Positions 41,340 through 48,200 of a stretch of 64,000 nt of DNA are shown here, in pieces. Source of the DNA: Streptomyces barkulensis. GTDB lineage: Bacteria; Actinomycetota; Actinomycetes; Streptomycetales; Streptomycetaceae. Both the position numbers and the translations under genes were made by a program. The notes under the pieces were generated by a model that worked only from the letters and a program-made list of their open reading frames with translations, was not told where the DNA came from and ran no database searches. Numbering within the stretch: the stretch's first letter is position 1; every line of letters starts with the position of its first letter. The stretch spans positions 58,351 through 122,350 of the forward strand of contig NZ_PGSG01000103.1 in the NCBI RefSeq assembly GCF_002843305.1, read 5' to 3'.

Positions 41340-41829
41340 AGTGGGAATCCGTCCGGAGGTAAATCCGGGAAGGCCTCACCGCCCGCGGGAAAAGGAATTG
41401 CGACCGGTGTCTTCCGGGCAGTCCGCGGTCGGTGACTTCTCCCGGAGAGTGTCCGTTAAGTTCCATTGACCCACTCCTTCAATCCGTCCATATCGGACTT
41501 TTCGCCCTGGTGTGTGCCGCTCTTTCCCCAGGGGGGTTTCTCCGTCCGGCGCGGGGTGTGCCGCCACTCAATTCCAAAGGTGAAGTAATTGGGAATGTTC
41601 TCGGAAGATCCGATCCGAAACACCGGTGCACGCCGCACCGACCGGCCCGGCGCCCCGCGAGGCGCTCCGGCGAACCCGGTCCGCTGACACGCCCGGAGCC
41701 CGCCGTTCCTTCACCTGCCTCCACTGACACGGCAGTTGGTGGCACGATGGTCACGCCGGGGGCGCGGTGGAGGGTCCCCGGGCCGGCGTGGCCGGCGCAG
41801 AGGCGTTGCGACCGAGGGTGTGATCAGTT
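41340..41829. other. Intergenic region (490 bp), no gene seen
   Basis: It lies between the acyltransferase start (minus) and a small membrane-protein gene (plus) and must hold two divergent promoters. It is noticeably less GC-rich between 41440 and 41620. TTGACC at 41466-41471 could be a -35, and GTCC-ATATC-GGAC (41485-41497) is a small palindrome. No coding frame with domain content is visible. Confidence 0.4.
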
Positions 41830-42024
41830 GTGGCCATTTCACTGTCTGTGGTGCTGCTCTTGGCGATCATCATGGTCGTTCTCATGCGCAGCGGCTCACT
41901 GAAGGCGGGGCCCGCGCTCGTCGCGATCCTCTTCGGCTTCTTCCTGGCCTCCACGGGCATCGCCCCGTCGATCAACCGCTTCCTCGACTCGCTCGCCGAG
42001 TCGATCAACCAGATCACTTTCTGA
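41830..42024 (+). CDS. Small two-helix membrane protein (unknown function)
   Basis: A 64-residue protein: a first membrane segment (SLSVVLLLAIIMVVLM), a short basic turn (RSGSLKAG), a second segment (PALVAILFGFFLASTG) and an amphipathic end (SINRFLDSLAESINQITF). It starts with GTG 41830. It sits just upstream of two tRNA genes and tig. Clear hydrophobic organisation and the terminator right after it support a real gene; I recognise no function. Confidence 0.75.
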   Translation: MAISLSVVLLLAIIMVVLMRSGSLKAGPALVAILFGFFLASTGIAPSINRFLDSLAESINQITF

Positions 42025-42062
42025 GCGGCGCCCGGAGAGCGGGCGCGGAAACCGGATACGCG

Positions 42063-42097
42063 GAACGGCCCGGTCCTCACCGAGGACCGGGCCGTTC
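42063..42097. terminator. Hairpin between the small membrane-protein gene and tRNA-Gly
   Basis: A perfect 16-bp stem (GAACGGCCCGGTCCTC, 42063-42078, pairing with 42082-42097) with a 3-nt loop. It sits between a plus-strand gene and the minus-strand tRNA gene and can stop both transcripts. Confidence 0.85.
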
Positions 42098-42105
42098 TCC
42101 GTCGG

Positions 42106-42176
42106 AGCGGGCGACGGGAATCGAACCCGCGTAGCCAGTTTGGAAGACTGGGGCTCTACCATTGAGCTACGCCCGC
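42106..42176 (-). tRNA. tRNA-Gly (TCC anticodon)
   Basis: A 71-nt cloverleaf on the minus strand: acceptor arms GCGGGCG / CGCCCGC with discriminator T, D-arm GCTC ... GAGC, anticodon arm CCAGT-CTTCCAA-ACTGG with anticodon TCC, and T-arm CGGG-TTCGATT-CCCG. The 3' CCA is not encoded. Confidence 0.96.
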
Positions 42177-42289
42177 AGCGCCGCCGTCGTTCACGGGGCA
42201 GGCAGATCATACAGATCGCCACCGGCCGACCGTGAACCGCGTGCGGCACGCTCCGCATCGTACGGCATGTACTCTACGTGTCGCACGGA

Positions 42290-42366
42290 CGGGGTGTGGC
42301 GCAGCTTGGTAGCGCGTCCGCTTTGGGAGCGGAAGGCCGTCGGTTCGAATCCGGCCACCCCGACCA
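42290..42366 (+). tRNA. tRNA-Pro (TGG anticodon), CCA encoded
   Basis: A cloverleaf with acceptor arms CGGGGTG / CACCCCG, D-arm GCGC ... GCGC, anticodon arm TCCGC-TTTGGGA-GCGGA with anticodon TGG, T-loop TTCGAAT, discriminator A and a genomically encoded CCA (42364-42366). It lies about 100 bp ahead of tig. Confidence 0.96.
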
Positions 42367-42464
42367 CGTACTATGAAAGACGCGCCTGTCTGTGTCGTGT
42401 CTGCGTGCGGGGCGCCCCACAAGAAGTACGAAGTCCCAGCAGTCAGCCCCCAAGGAGACCGACC

Positions 42465-43904
42465 GTGAAGAGCGCCGTGGAGACCCTGAACCCCACCCGG
42501 GTTCGGCTCACTGTCGAGGTGCCCTTCGAGGAGCTCAAGCCCAGCCTCGACGCGGCGTACAAGAAGATCAACCAGCAGGTCACCGTGCCCGGCTTCCGCA
42601 AGGGCAAGGTCCCCGCCCGGGTGATCGACCAGCGGTTCGGCCGGGGCGCGGTCCTGGAGGAGGCCGTCAACGACGCGCTTCCCAAGCTCTACCAGGACGC
42701 CGTCGAGGAGGGTGAGCTGAGCCCGCTCGGCCAGCCCGAGGTCGACATCACCGAGCTCAAGGACAACGAGCTCCTCGCGTTCACCGCCGAGGTGGACGTC
42801 CGCCCCTCCATCGAGATCCCGGACTACTCCGGCATCGAGGTCACCGTCGACGCCGTCGAGGTCACCGACGAGGACGTGGACAAGTCGGTCGAGCAGCTCC
42901 GTGAGCGCTTCGCCTCCACCACCGCCGTCGAGCGCGCCGCCGCCGAGGGCGACGTCGTCAAGATCGACCTGGAGGCCCGGGTCGACGGCGAGGTCCTGGA
43001 GGACGGCGTCGCCGAGGGCATCGACTACACGATCGGCTCCGGCGAGCTGCTGGACGGCATCGACGAGGCCGTCACCGGCCTGGAGGCCGGCGGTTCCGCG
43101 ACCTTCACCTCCGAGCTCAAGGGCGGCTCCGCCGCGGGCCGCGAGGCCGAGGTCAAGGTGGACGTCACCTCCGTCTCCGCCCGCGAACTGCCCGAGCTGG
43201 ACGACGACTTCGCCCAGATGGCCAGCGAGTTCGACACCCTCGGGGAGCTGCGGGCCGACAGCCGCAAGCGCCTGGAGCGGATGAAGAAGTACGACCAGGC
43301 CACCCAGGCCCAGGAGAAGGTGCTCGACGCGCTGATCTCCCTGGTCGAGGTCCCGGTCCCGGAGAAGCTCCTCCAGGACGAGATCAACACCCGCAAGCAC
43401 AACCTGGTCAACCACCAGCTCTCGCAGCTCGGCGTGGACCTCGCGACCTACCTGAAGATGCAGGAGAAGTCCGAGGAGGAGTTCGAGAACGAGCTCAAGG
43501 AGCAGGCGGAGAAGGGCATCCGGACCCAGTTCATCCTCGACGAGCTGGTCAACAAGGAGAAGCTGAACGTCAACCAGGAGGAGCTCACCGAGCACCTCAT
43601 GCGGCGCGCCCAGTCCTCCGGCATGAGCCCCGACCAGTTCGCCCAGGCCGTCGTCGAGGGCGGCCAGGTGCCGATGCTCGTCGGCGAGGTCGCCCGCGGC
43701 AAGGCGCTCGCGGTCGTCGTCGAGGCAGCCAAGGTCACCGACACCAACGGCGAGGCCGTCTCCATGGAGGACGAGGAGGACGGTGAGGAGTCCGGCGAGG
43801 CCGCCGACGCCTCCGCGGAGTCCACCGCCGACGCCTCCGCCGACGCCCCCGCCGACGCCTCCGCGGAGTCCGCCGGGCAGAGCGGCGAGAAGTCCGAGGG
43901 CTGA
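42465..43904 (+). CDS. tig: Trigger factor
   Basis: A 479-residue ribosome-bound chaperone and peptidyl-prolyl isomerase. The ribosome-binding signature VPGFRKGKVPARVIDQRFGRGAVLEE is in the N-domain; the FKBP-type domain follows (VKIDLEARVDGEVLEDG ... GELLDGIDEAV), then the helical C-domain. The last ~45 residues are an acidic Ala/Ser/Asp repeat tail typical of actinobacterial copies. GTG 42465 has AAGGAG 9 bases upstream. It heads the tig-clpP1-clpP2-clpX neighbourhood but has its own terminator. Confidence 0.96.
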   Translation: MKSAVETLNPTRVRLTVEVPFEELKPSLDAAYKKINQQVTVPGFRKGKVPARVIDQRFGRGAVLEEAVNDALPKLYQDAVEEGELSPLGQPEVDITELKDNELLAFTAEVDVRPSIEIPDYSGIEVTVDAVEVTDEDVDKSVEQLRERFASTTAVERAAAEGDVVKIDLEARVDGEVLEDGVAEGIDYTIGSGELLDGIDEAVTGLEAGGSATFTSELKGGSAAGREAEVKVDVTSVSARELPELDDDFAQMASEFDTLGELRADSRKRLERMKKYDQATQAQEKVLDALISLVEVPVPEKLLQDEINTRKHNLVNHQLSQLGVDLATYLKMQEKSEEEFENELKEQAEKGIRTQFILDELVNKEKLNVNQEELTEHLMRRAQSSGMSPDQFAQAVVEGGQVPMLVGEVARGKALAVVVEAAKVTDTNGEAVSMEDEEDGEESGEAADASAESTADASADAPADASAESAGQSGEKSEG

Positions 43905-43931
43905 CCGGAGGGGCCCGCCCCACGACCGGCC

Positions 43932-43969
43932 GAACGGGCCCGCACGCGACATCGCGTGCGGGCCCGTTC
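43932..43969. terminator. Terminator after tig
   Basis: A perfect 18-bp stem (GAACGGGCCCGCACGCGA, 43932-43949, pairing with 43952-43969) with a nominal 2-nt loop (closing base pairs must open to give about 4 nt). It separates tig from the clpP1-clpP2 operon. Confidence 0.85.
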
Positions 43970-44011
43970 ACGTACGGCGGAACACGCCCGTTCCACCTGC
44001 GGGAACGCTCC

Positions 44012-44028
44012 CTGCGCTAACAGCGAAC
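44012..44028 (+). promoter_or_regulatory. ClgR-type box ahead of clpP1
   Basis: CGC-TAACA-GCGAAC (44015-44028) matches the actinobacterial ClgR core CGC-Y-N-A-N-R-GCG exactly and has a full right half-site GCGAAC; the left half reads CTGCGC instead of GTTCGC. It lies about 120 bp before clpP1. ClgR is the known activator of clpP1P2 in streptomycetes. Confidence 0.65.
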
Positions 44029-44144
44029 AGCTCTCGGACCGGGATGGCGCAGTCGGACCCGCGCGTTAGGGTCCAAGTACAGACGAAGACCCCAGAGGCG
44101 GCCCTGCGGCAGACGCGGCCGTCCGTACACGAGCAGGTGGACAC

Positions 44145-44759
44145 GTGACGCTTCCGATGCCTTCCGCCGCCACCGAGCCGACCATCGGTGGCCTCGGCGA
44201 CCAGGTCTACAACCGGCTGCTCAACGAGCGGATCATCTTCCTCGGCCAGCCGGTCGACGACGACATCGCCAACAGGATCACCGCTCAGCTGCTCCTCCTG
44301 GCCGCTGACCCGGACAAGGACATCTACCTCTACATCAACAGCCCGGGCGGCTCGATCACGGCCGGCATGGCGATCTACGACACCATGCAGTACATCAAGA
44401 ACGACGTGGTGACCATCGCCATGGGCCTGGCCGCCTCCATGGGCCAGTTCCTGCTGAGCGCCGGCACCCCCGGCAAGCGCTTCGCCCTGCCGAACGCGGA
44501 GATCCTCATCCACCAGCCCTCCGCGGGCCTGGCGGGCTCGGCCTCGGACATCAAGATCCACGCCGAGCAGCTGCTGCGCACCAAGAAGAAGATGACCAAG
44601 CTGTCCGCGCTGCACACCGGCCAGAGCGAGGAGCAGTGGACCCATGACGCCGACCGCGACCGCTGGTTCACCGCCCAGGAGGCCAAGGAGTACGGCCTGA
44701 TCGACGAGGTCTACGGCTCCGCCACGCAGCTTCCGGGCGGCGGCGGCACGGGCGCGTGA
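44145..44759 (+). CDS. clpP1: ATP-dependent Clp protease proteolytic subunit 1
   Basis: A 204-residue serine protease subunit that forms the mixed ClpP1P2 chamber fed by ClpX or ClpC. The catalytic Ser is in GLAASMGQFLLSAG, His in ILIHQPSAG, and Asp in the DADRDRWF region. NSPGGSITAGMAIYDTMQYI is the oxyanion/handle region. GTG 44145 is used; an ATG at 44157 is an alternative start. clpP2 follows after 64 bp. Confidence 0.95.
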   Translation: MTLPMPSAATEPTIGGLGDQVYNRLLNERIIFLGQPVDDDIANRITAQLLLLAADPDKDIYLYINSPGGSITAGMAIYDTMQYIKNDVVTIAMGLAASMGQFLLSAGTPGKRFALPNAEILIHQPSAGLAGSASDIKIHAEQLLRTKKKMTKLSALHTGQSEEQWTHDADRDRWFTAQEAKEYGLIDEVYGSATQLPGGGGTGA

Positions 44760-44823
44760 GCGCCTGACGCCCCGCAGCTCGACACCGCAGCCAGTCCATC
44801 TCTCCAGAACGGTGTACAGCCAC

Positions 44824-45510
44824 ATGAACAGTCAGCACAGCTTCCCCGGGGCCGGGATCCACGACCGCATCGAGACCCGCTACACCGGGCCGTCGGCCGA
44901 GTCCCGCTACGTCGTTCCGCGTTTCGTGGAGCGCACCTCGCAGGGCGTGCGGGAGTACGACCCGTACGCCAAGCTCTTCGAGGAGCGCGTGATCTTCCTC
45001 GGAGTGCAGATCGACGACGCCTCCGCCAACGACGTCATGGCGCAGCTGCTGTGCCTGGAGTCGATGGACCCCGACCGCGACATCTCGGTCTACATCAACA
45101 GCCCCGGCGGCTCCTTCACGGCGCTGACGGCCATCTACGACACGATGCAGTTCGTCAAGCCGGACATCCAGACCGTCTGCATGGGCCAGGCGGCCTCCGC
45201 CGCGGCCGTGCTGCTCGCCGCCGGCACCCCCGGCAAGCGGATGGCGCTGCCCAACGCGCGGATCCTGATCCACCAGCCCTACAGTGAGACCGGCCGGGGC
45301 CAGGTCTCCGACCTGGAGATCGCCGCCAACGAGGTGCAGCGGATGCGCATCCAGCTGGAGGAGATGCTCGCCAAGCACTCCAACAAGTCGATCGAGCAGA
45401 TCAGCCAGGACATCGAGCGCGACAAGATCCTCACCGCCGAGGAGTCGCTGGAGTACGGCCTGATCGACCAGATCATCTCCACCCGCAAGACCTCGGTGGG
45501 GCTGGGCTGA
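44824..45510 (+). CDS. clpP2: ATP-dependent Clp protease proteolytic subunit 2
   Basis: A 228-residue ClpP paralogue. Its catalytic Ser is in MGQAASAAAVLLAAG, His in ILIHQPYSETG and Asp in SQDIERDKILTAEE. The longer N-terminus (SRYVVPRFVERTSQGVREYDPY) is typical of ClpP2. ATG 44824 (MNSQHSF) is preferred to an in-frame GTG at 44812. Most likely co-transcribed with clpP1; a hairpin and a 180-bp gap separate it from clpX. Confidence 0.95.
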   Translation: MNSQHSFPGAGIHDRIETRYTGPSAESRYVVPRFVERTSQGVREYDPYAKLFEERVIFLGVQIDDASANDVMAQLLCLESMDPDRDISVYINSPGGSFTALTAIYDTMQFVKPDIQTVCMGQAASAAAVLLAAGTPGKRMALPNARILIHQPYSETGRGQVSDLEIAANEVQRMRIQLEEMLAKHSNKSIEQISQDIERDKILTAEESLEYGLIDQIISTRKTSVGLG

Positions 45511-45536
45511 GCCCGCGGATTCTCCCGAACATTTCC

Positions 45537-45569
45537 GCCCCCCTCGGGTCGAGTCGGTCCGAGGGGGGC
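45537..45569. terminator. Hairpin between clpP2 and clpX
   Basis: GCCCCCCTCGG (45537-45547) pairs with CCGAGGGGGGC (45559-45569), 11-bp stem and 11-nt loop, 27 bp after the clpP2 stop. It suggests that clpX is mainly a separate transcription unit. Confidence 0.65.
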
Positions 45570-45690
45570 CCATTCAGGGGGCCGGGCAAGGTACCGTCAT
45601 AGGGGGTCCGGGGGCCGCCCCCGCCAAGGCCCAGAGCAAGCACCCGGGTTCGCGGAACTCGACGGATCCCAGGCGAAGGAGAAGCACCTC

Positions 45691-46986
45691 GTGGCACGCA
45701 TCGGTGACGGCGGCGATCTGCTCAAGTGCTCGTTCTGCGGCAAGAGCCAGAAGCAGGTGAAGAAGCTCATCGCGGGGCCGGGCGTCTACATCTGCGACGA
45801 GTGCATCGACCTCTGCAACGAGATCATCGAGGAAGAGCTCGCCGACACCTCCGAGATGCGCTGGGACGAACTGCCCAAGCCGCGTGAGATCTACGAGTTC
45901 CTCGAGGGGTACGTCGTCGGCCAGGAGGCCGCCAAGAAGGCCCTCTCCGTCGCCGTCTACAACCACTACAAGCGGGTGCAGGCCGGTGAGAACGGCGGTT
46001 CGCAGGGCCGTGACGACGGCATCGAGCTGGCCAAGTCCAACATCCTCCTGCTGGGCCCCACCGGCTCCGGCAAGACACTGCTGGCGCAGACCCTCGCCCG
46101 GATGCTGAACGTCCCCTTCGCCATCGCCGACGCCACCGCCCTGACCGAGGCCGGCTACGTGGGCGAGGACGTCGAGAACATCCTGCTGAAGCTGATCCAG
46201 GCCGCCGACTACGACGTGAAGAAGGCCGAGACCGGGATCATCTACATCGACGAGATCGACAAGGTCGCCCGCAAGAGTGAGAACCCGTCGATCACCCGCG
46301 ACGTCTCCGGCGAGGGCGTGCAGCAGGCGCTGCTGAAGATCCTGGAGGGCACCACCGCCTCCGTGCCGCCGCAGGGCGGGCGCAAACACCCCCACCAGGA
46401 GTTCATCCAGATCGACACCACGAACGTGCTGTTCATCGTGGGTGGTGCCTTCGCCGGGCTGGAGAAGATCATCGAGTCCCGGGCGGGAGCCAAGGGCATC
46501 GGTTTCGGCGCCACGATCCGCTCCAAGCGCGAGATCGAGGCCAGCAACCAGTTCGAGGACGTCATGCCCGAGGACCTGGTCAAGTTCGGCATGATCCCGG
46601 AGTTCATCGGCCGTCTGCCGGTGATCACCTCCGTCCACAACCTCGACCGCGAGGCCCTGCTGAAGATCCTGGTCGAGCCGCGCAACGCGCTGGTCAAGCA
46701 GTACCAGCGGCTCTTCGAGCTCGACGGTGTGGAGCTGGACTTCGACCGCCCGGCGCTGGAGGCCATCGCCGACCAGGCGATCCTGCGCGGGACCGGGGCG
46801 CGCGGTCTGCGCGCGATCATGGAGGAGGTCCTGATGTCGGTGATGTACGAGGTGCCCTCGCGCAAGGACGTGGCGCGTGTGGTGATCACCGAGGACGTCG
46901 TCCACTCCAACGTCAACCCCACCCTGGTGCCCCGCTCCCGCGGTGAGCGCGACCAGGGGCAGGGGCCGCGCGAGAAGAGCGCCTGA
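45691..46986 (+). CDS. clpX: ClpX ATPase, substrate-recognition subunit of ClpXP
   Basis: A 431-residue AAA+ unfoldase. The N-terminal zinc-binding domain has CSFCGKSQ and CDECIDLC. Walker A is GPTGSGKTL, Walker B IIYIDEIDK, and sensor/arginine-finger regions GFGA and RFIGRLP-like (EFIGRLPVIT) are present; the pore motif lies in EAGYVGEDVEN. The ClpP-binding loop IGF is in KGIGFGA. GTG 45691 has GGAG about 9 bases upstream. The gene ends at a 29-bp terminator hairpin. Confidence 0.97.
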   Translation: MARIGDGGDLLKCSFCGKSQKQVKKLIAGPGVYICDECIDLCNEIIEEELADTSEMRWDELPKPREIYEFLEGYVVGQEAAKKALSVAVYNHYKRVQAGENGGSQGRDDGIELAKSNILLLGPTGSGKTLLAQTLARMLNVPFAIADATALTEAGYVGEDVENILLKLIQAADYDVKKAETGIIYIDEIDKVARKSENPSITRDVSGEGVQQALLKILEGTTASVPPQGGRKHPHQEFIQIDTTNVLFIVGGAFAGLEKIIESRAGAKGIGFGATIRSKREIEASNQFEDVMPEDLVKFGMIPEFIGRLPVITSVHNLDREALLKILVEPRNALVKQYQRLFELDGVELDFDRPALEAIADQAILRGTGARGLRAIMEEVLMSVMYEVPSRKDVARVVITEDVVHSNVNPTLVPRSRGERDQGQGPREKSA

Positions 46987-47011
46987 GCGGCGCGCCGCGC
47001 GGACGCGCGGC

Positions 47012-47074
47012 ACGTGGACATGCGGCTGGGGCCGCCCGGAGGGAATCCGGGCGGCCCCAGCCGCATGTCCACGT
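47012..47074. terminator. 29-bp perfect hairpin between convergent clpX and a membrane protein gene
   Basis: Bases 47012-47040 are the exact reverse complement of 47046-47074, with a GGGAA loop. It starts about 25 bp after the clpX stop and ends 20 bp before the stop of the convergent gene. It should terminate in both directions. Confidence 0.88.
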
Positions 47075-47093
47075 CGGACGCGCCGTGCGGGTG

Positions 47094-48068
47094 TCACTCG
47101 ATCTCGACGCGCGCCTTGCTGTGCAGTTCCGCGGCCAAGTCGGCGGCATCGCCGATCGGCGCCCCGCCCTTGCCGCTGAGGAACGCCGAGATGTCGGCCA
47201 GGGACACCGCGCCGACGGTGCTGTAGTCGGCCCAGACGCAGAAGGGGATGGTCGCCCTCTTGCCGCTTCCCAGCCCGGCGGAGGAAGCAGAAGCACTGGT
47301 GAACTCGGCTTCCTGGCACTTCATCACAGCGTTCTCCAGCCCTTCGGGGGATACCTCCTCCGGCTCGCCGATCAGTGTGACCTCCGCGTCCCCCTCCTCG
47401 GAGGAATCCTCGTCGGCGCCCTCGGAGAGGGTCGCGAACAGCGCGTCGACGGCTGCTTCCGGGTTCTTCACCTCGCCCCACACCCCGTTGAAGGACAGGG
47501 CCATACCGGTGGTGGGGCTGGGATCGTCGACGTCGCCGGTGAAGTACTCGGCGTTGACTTCCTCGGCGTTGGAGACGCCAACCTTCTCCAGTTCCTTGAG
47601 GTCGTCCGAGTCGAACCCGTCCGGATCGCCGGACGGTGTCTTCCTGTACTCGCCGGCCACCGTCGCGGGGAGCACGAGCTTGTACCGCTTGCCGTCGTCG
47701 GCGATGTCGCCGCCGCCGTCGCCGGAGAAGACGAAGTAGCCGCCCACCGCCAGGCCGACGACCGCGAGGACGGCCACCAGGGCGCCGATCGTCTTGCCCT
47801 TGCCGCCGCCGCCCGGCGGGGGCGGGGGCACGTAGCCGCCGGGCTGCTGCGGGTAACCCGGCTGTCCCCAGCCGCCCTGCTGGGGGAAGCCCGGCTGGGG
47901 CTGACCGGGCTGACCGGGCTGCTGCGGGTACCCGTACCCCGGCTGCCCCTGCGGCGGCATACCCGGCTGCTGCGGGTAGCCGTACCCCGGCTGAGGGCCG
48001 CCGCCGTACGGCGGTTGCGGCTGCTGGCCGTACGGACCGGGCTGCGGCGGCGGCTGGTTGTGACTCAC
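47094..48068 (-). CDS. Single-pass membrane protein with Pro/Gln/Gly/Tyr-rich N-terminus
   Basis: A 324-residue protein. Residues 1-100 are a cytosolic low-complexity region of PGYGYPQQPGQ-like repeats ending in poly-Pro/Gly. One membrane helix follows (TIGALVAVLAVVGLAVGGYFVF), then an acidic extracytoplasmic domain (KRYKLVLPATVAGEYRKT ... CQEAEFTS ... FCVWADYSTVGAV) with two Cys likely disulfide-linked. This layout is common in streptomycete surface proteins of unknown role. GTG 48068 has GGGGGAG 8 bases upstream. Longer in-frame readings to 50930 are an antisense shadow of valS. Confidence 0.85.
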   Translation of the reverse strand: MSHNQPPPQPGPYGQQPQPPYGGGPQPGYGYPQQPGMPPQGQPGYGYPQQPGQPGQPQPGFPQQGGWGQPGYPQQPGGYVPPPPPGGGGKGKTIGALVAVLAVVGLAVGGYFVFSGDGGGDIADDGKRYKLVLPATVAGEYRKTPSGDPDGFDSDDLKELEKVGVSNAEEVNAEYFTGDVDDPSPTTGMALSFNGVWGEVKNPEAAVDALFATLSEGADEDSSEEGDAEVTLIGEPEEVSPEGLENAVMKCQEAEFTSASASSAGLGSGKRATIPFCVWADYSTVGAVSLADISAFLSGKGGAPIGDAADLAAELHSKARVEIE

Positions 48069-48187
48069 GCTGGGGCTCCCCCTTGATCGGACACGTTCAT
48101 CTATGAGCGCCCCCATCCTTGCGGACCTCGGCGCTCCCCCGTCACCCGGACCCCCAAACCGGTTCGAGCCCGCCGCACGGCCGCCCG

Positions 48188-48193
48188 TACACT
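48188..48193 (+). promoter_or_regulatory. -10 hexamer of a leaderless valS promoter
   Basis: TACACT lies 7 bases before the valS GTG, placing the transcription start at the start codon. No T-box leader is possible with this arrangement. The -35 is not clear. Confidence 0.4.
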
Positions 48194-48200
48194 GGCCGTC

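Noticed and set aside
48069..48200. T-box or other leader upstream of valS
   Set aside because: The region is 132 bp with a -10 only 7 bases before the start codon; no specifier hairpin or antiterminator is visible.
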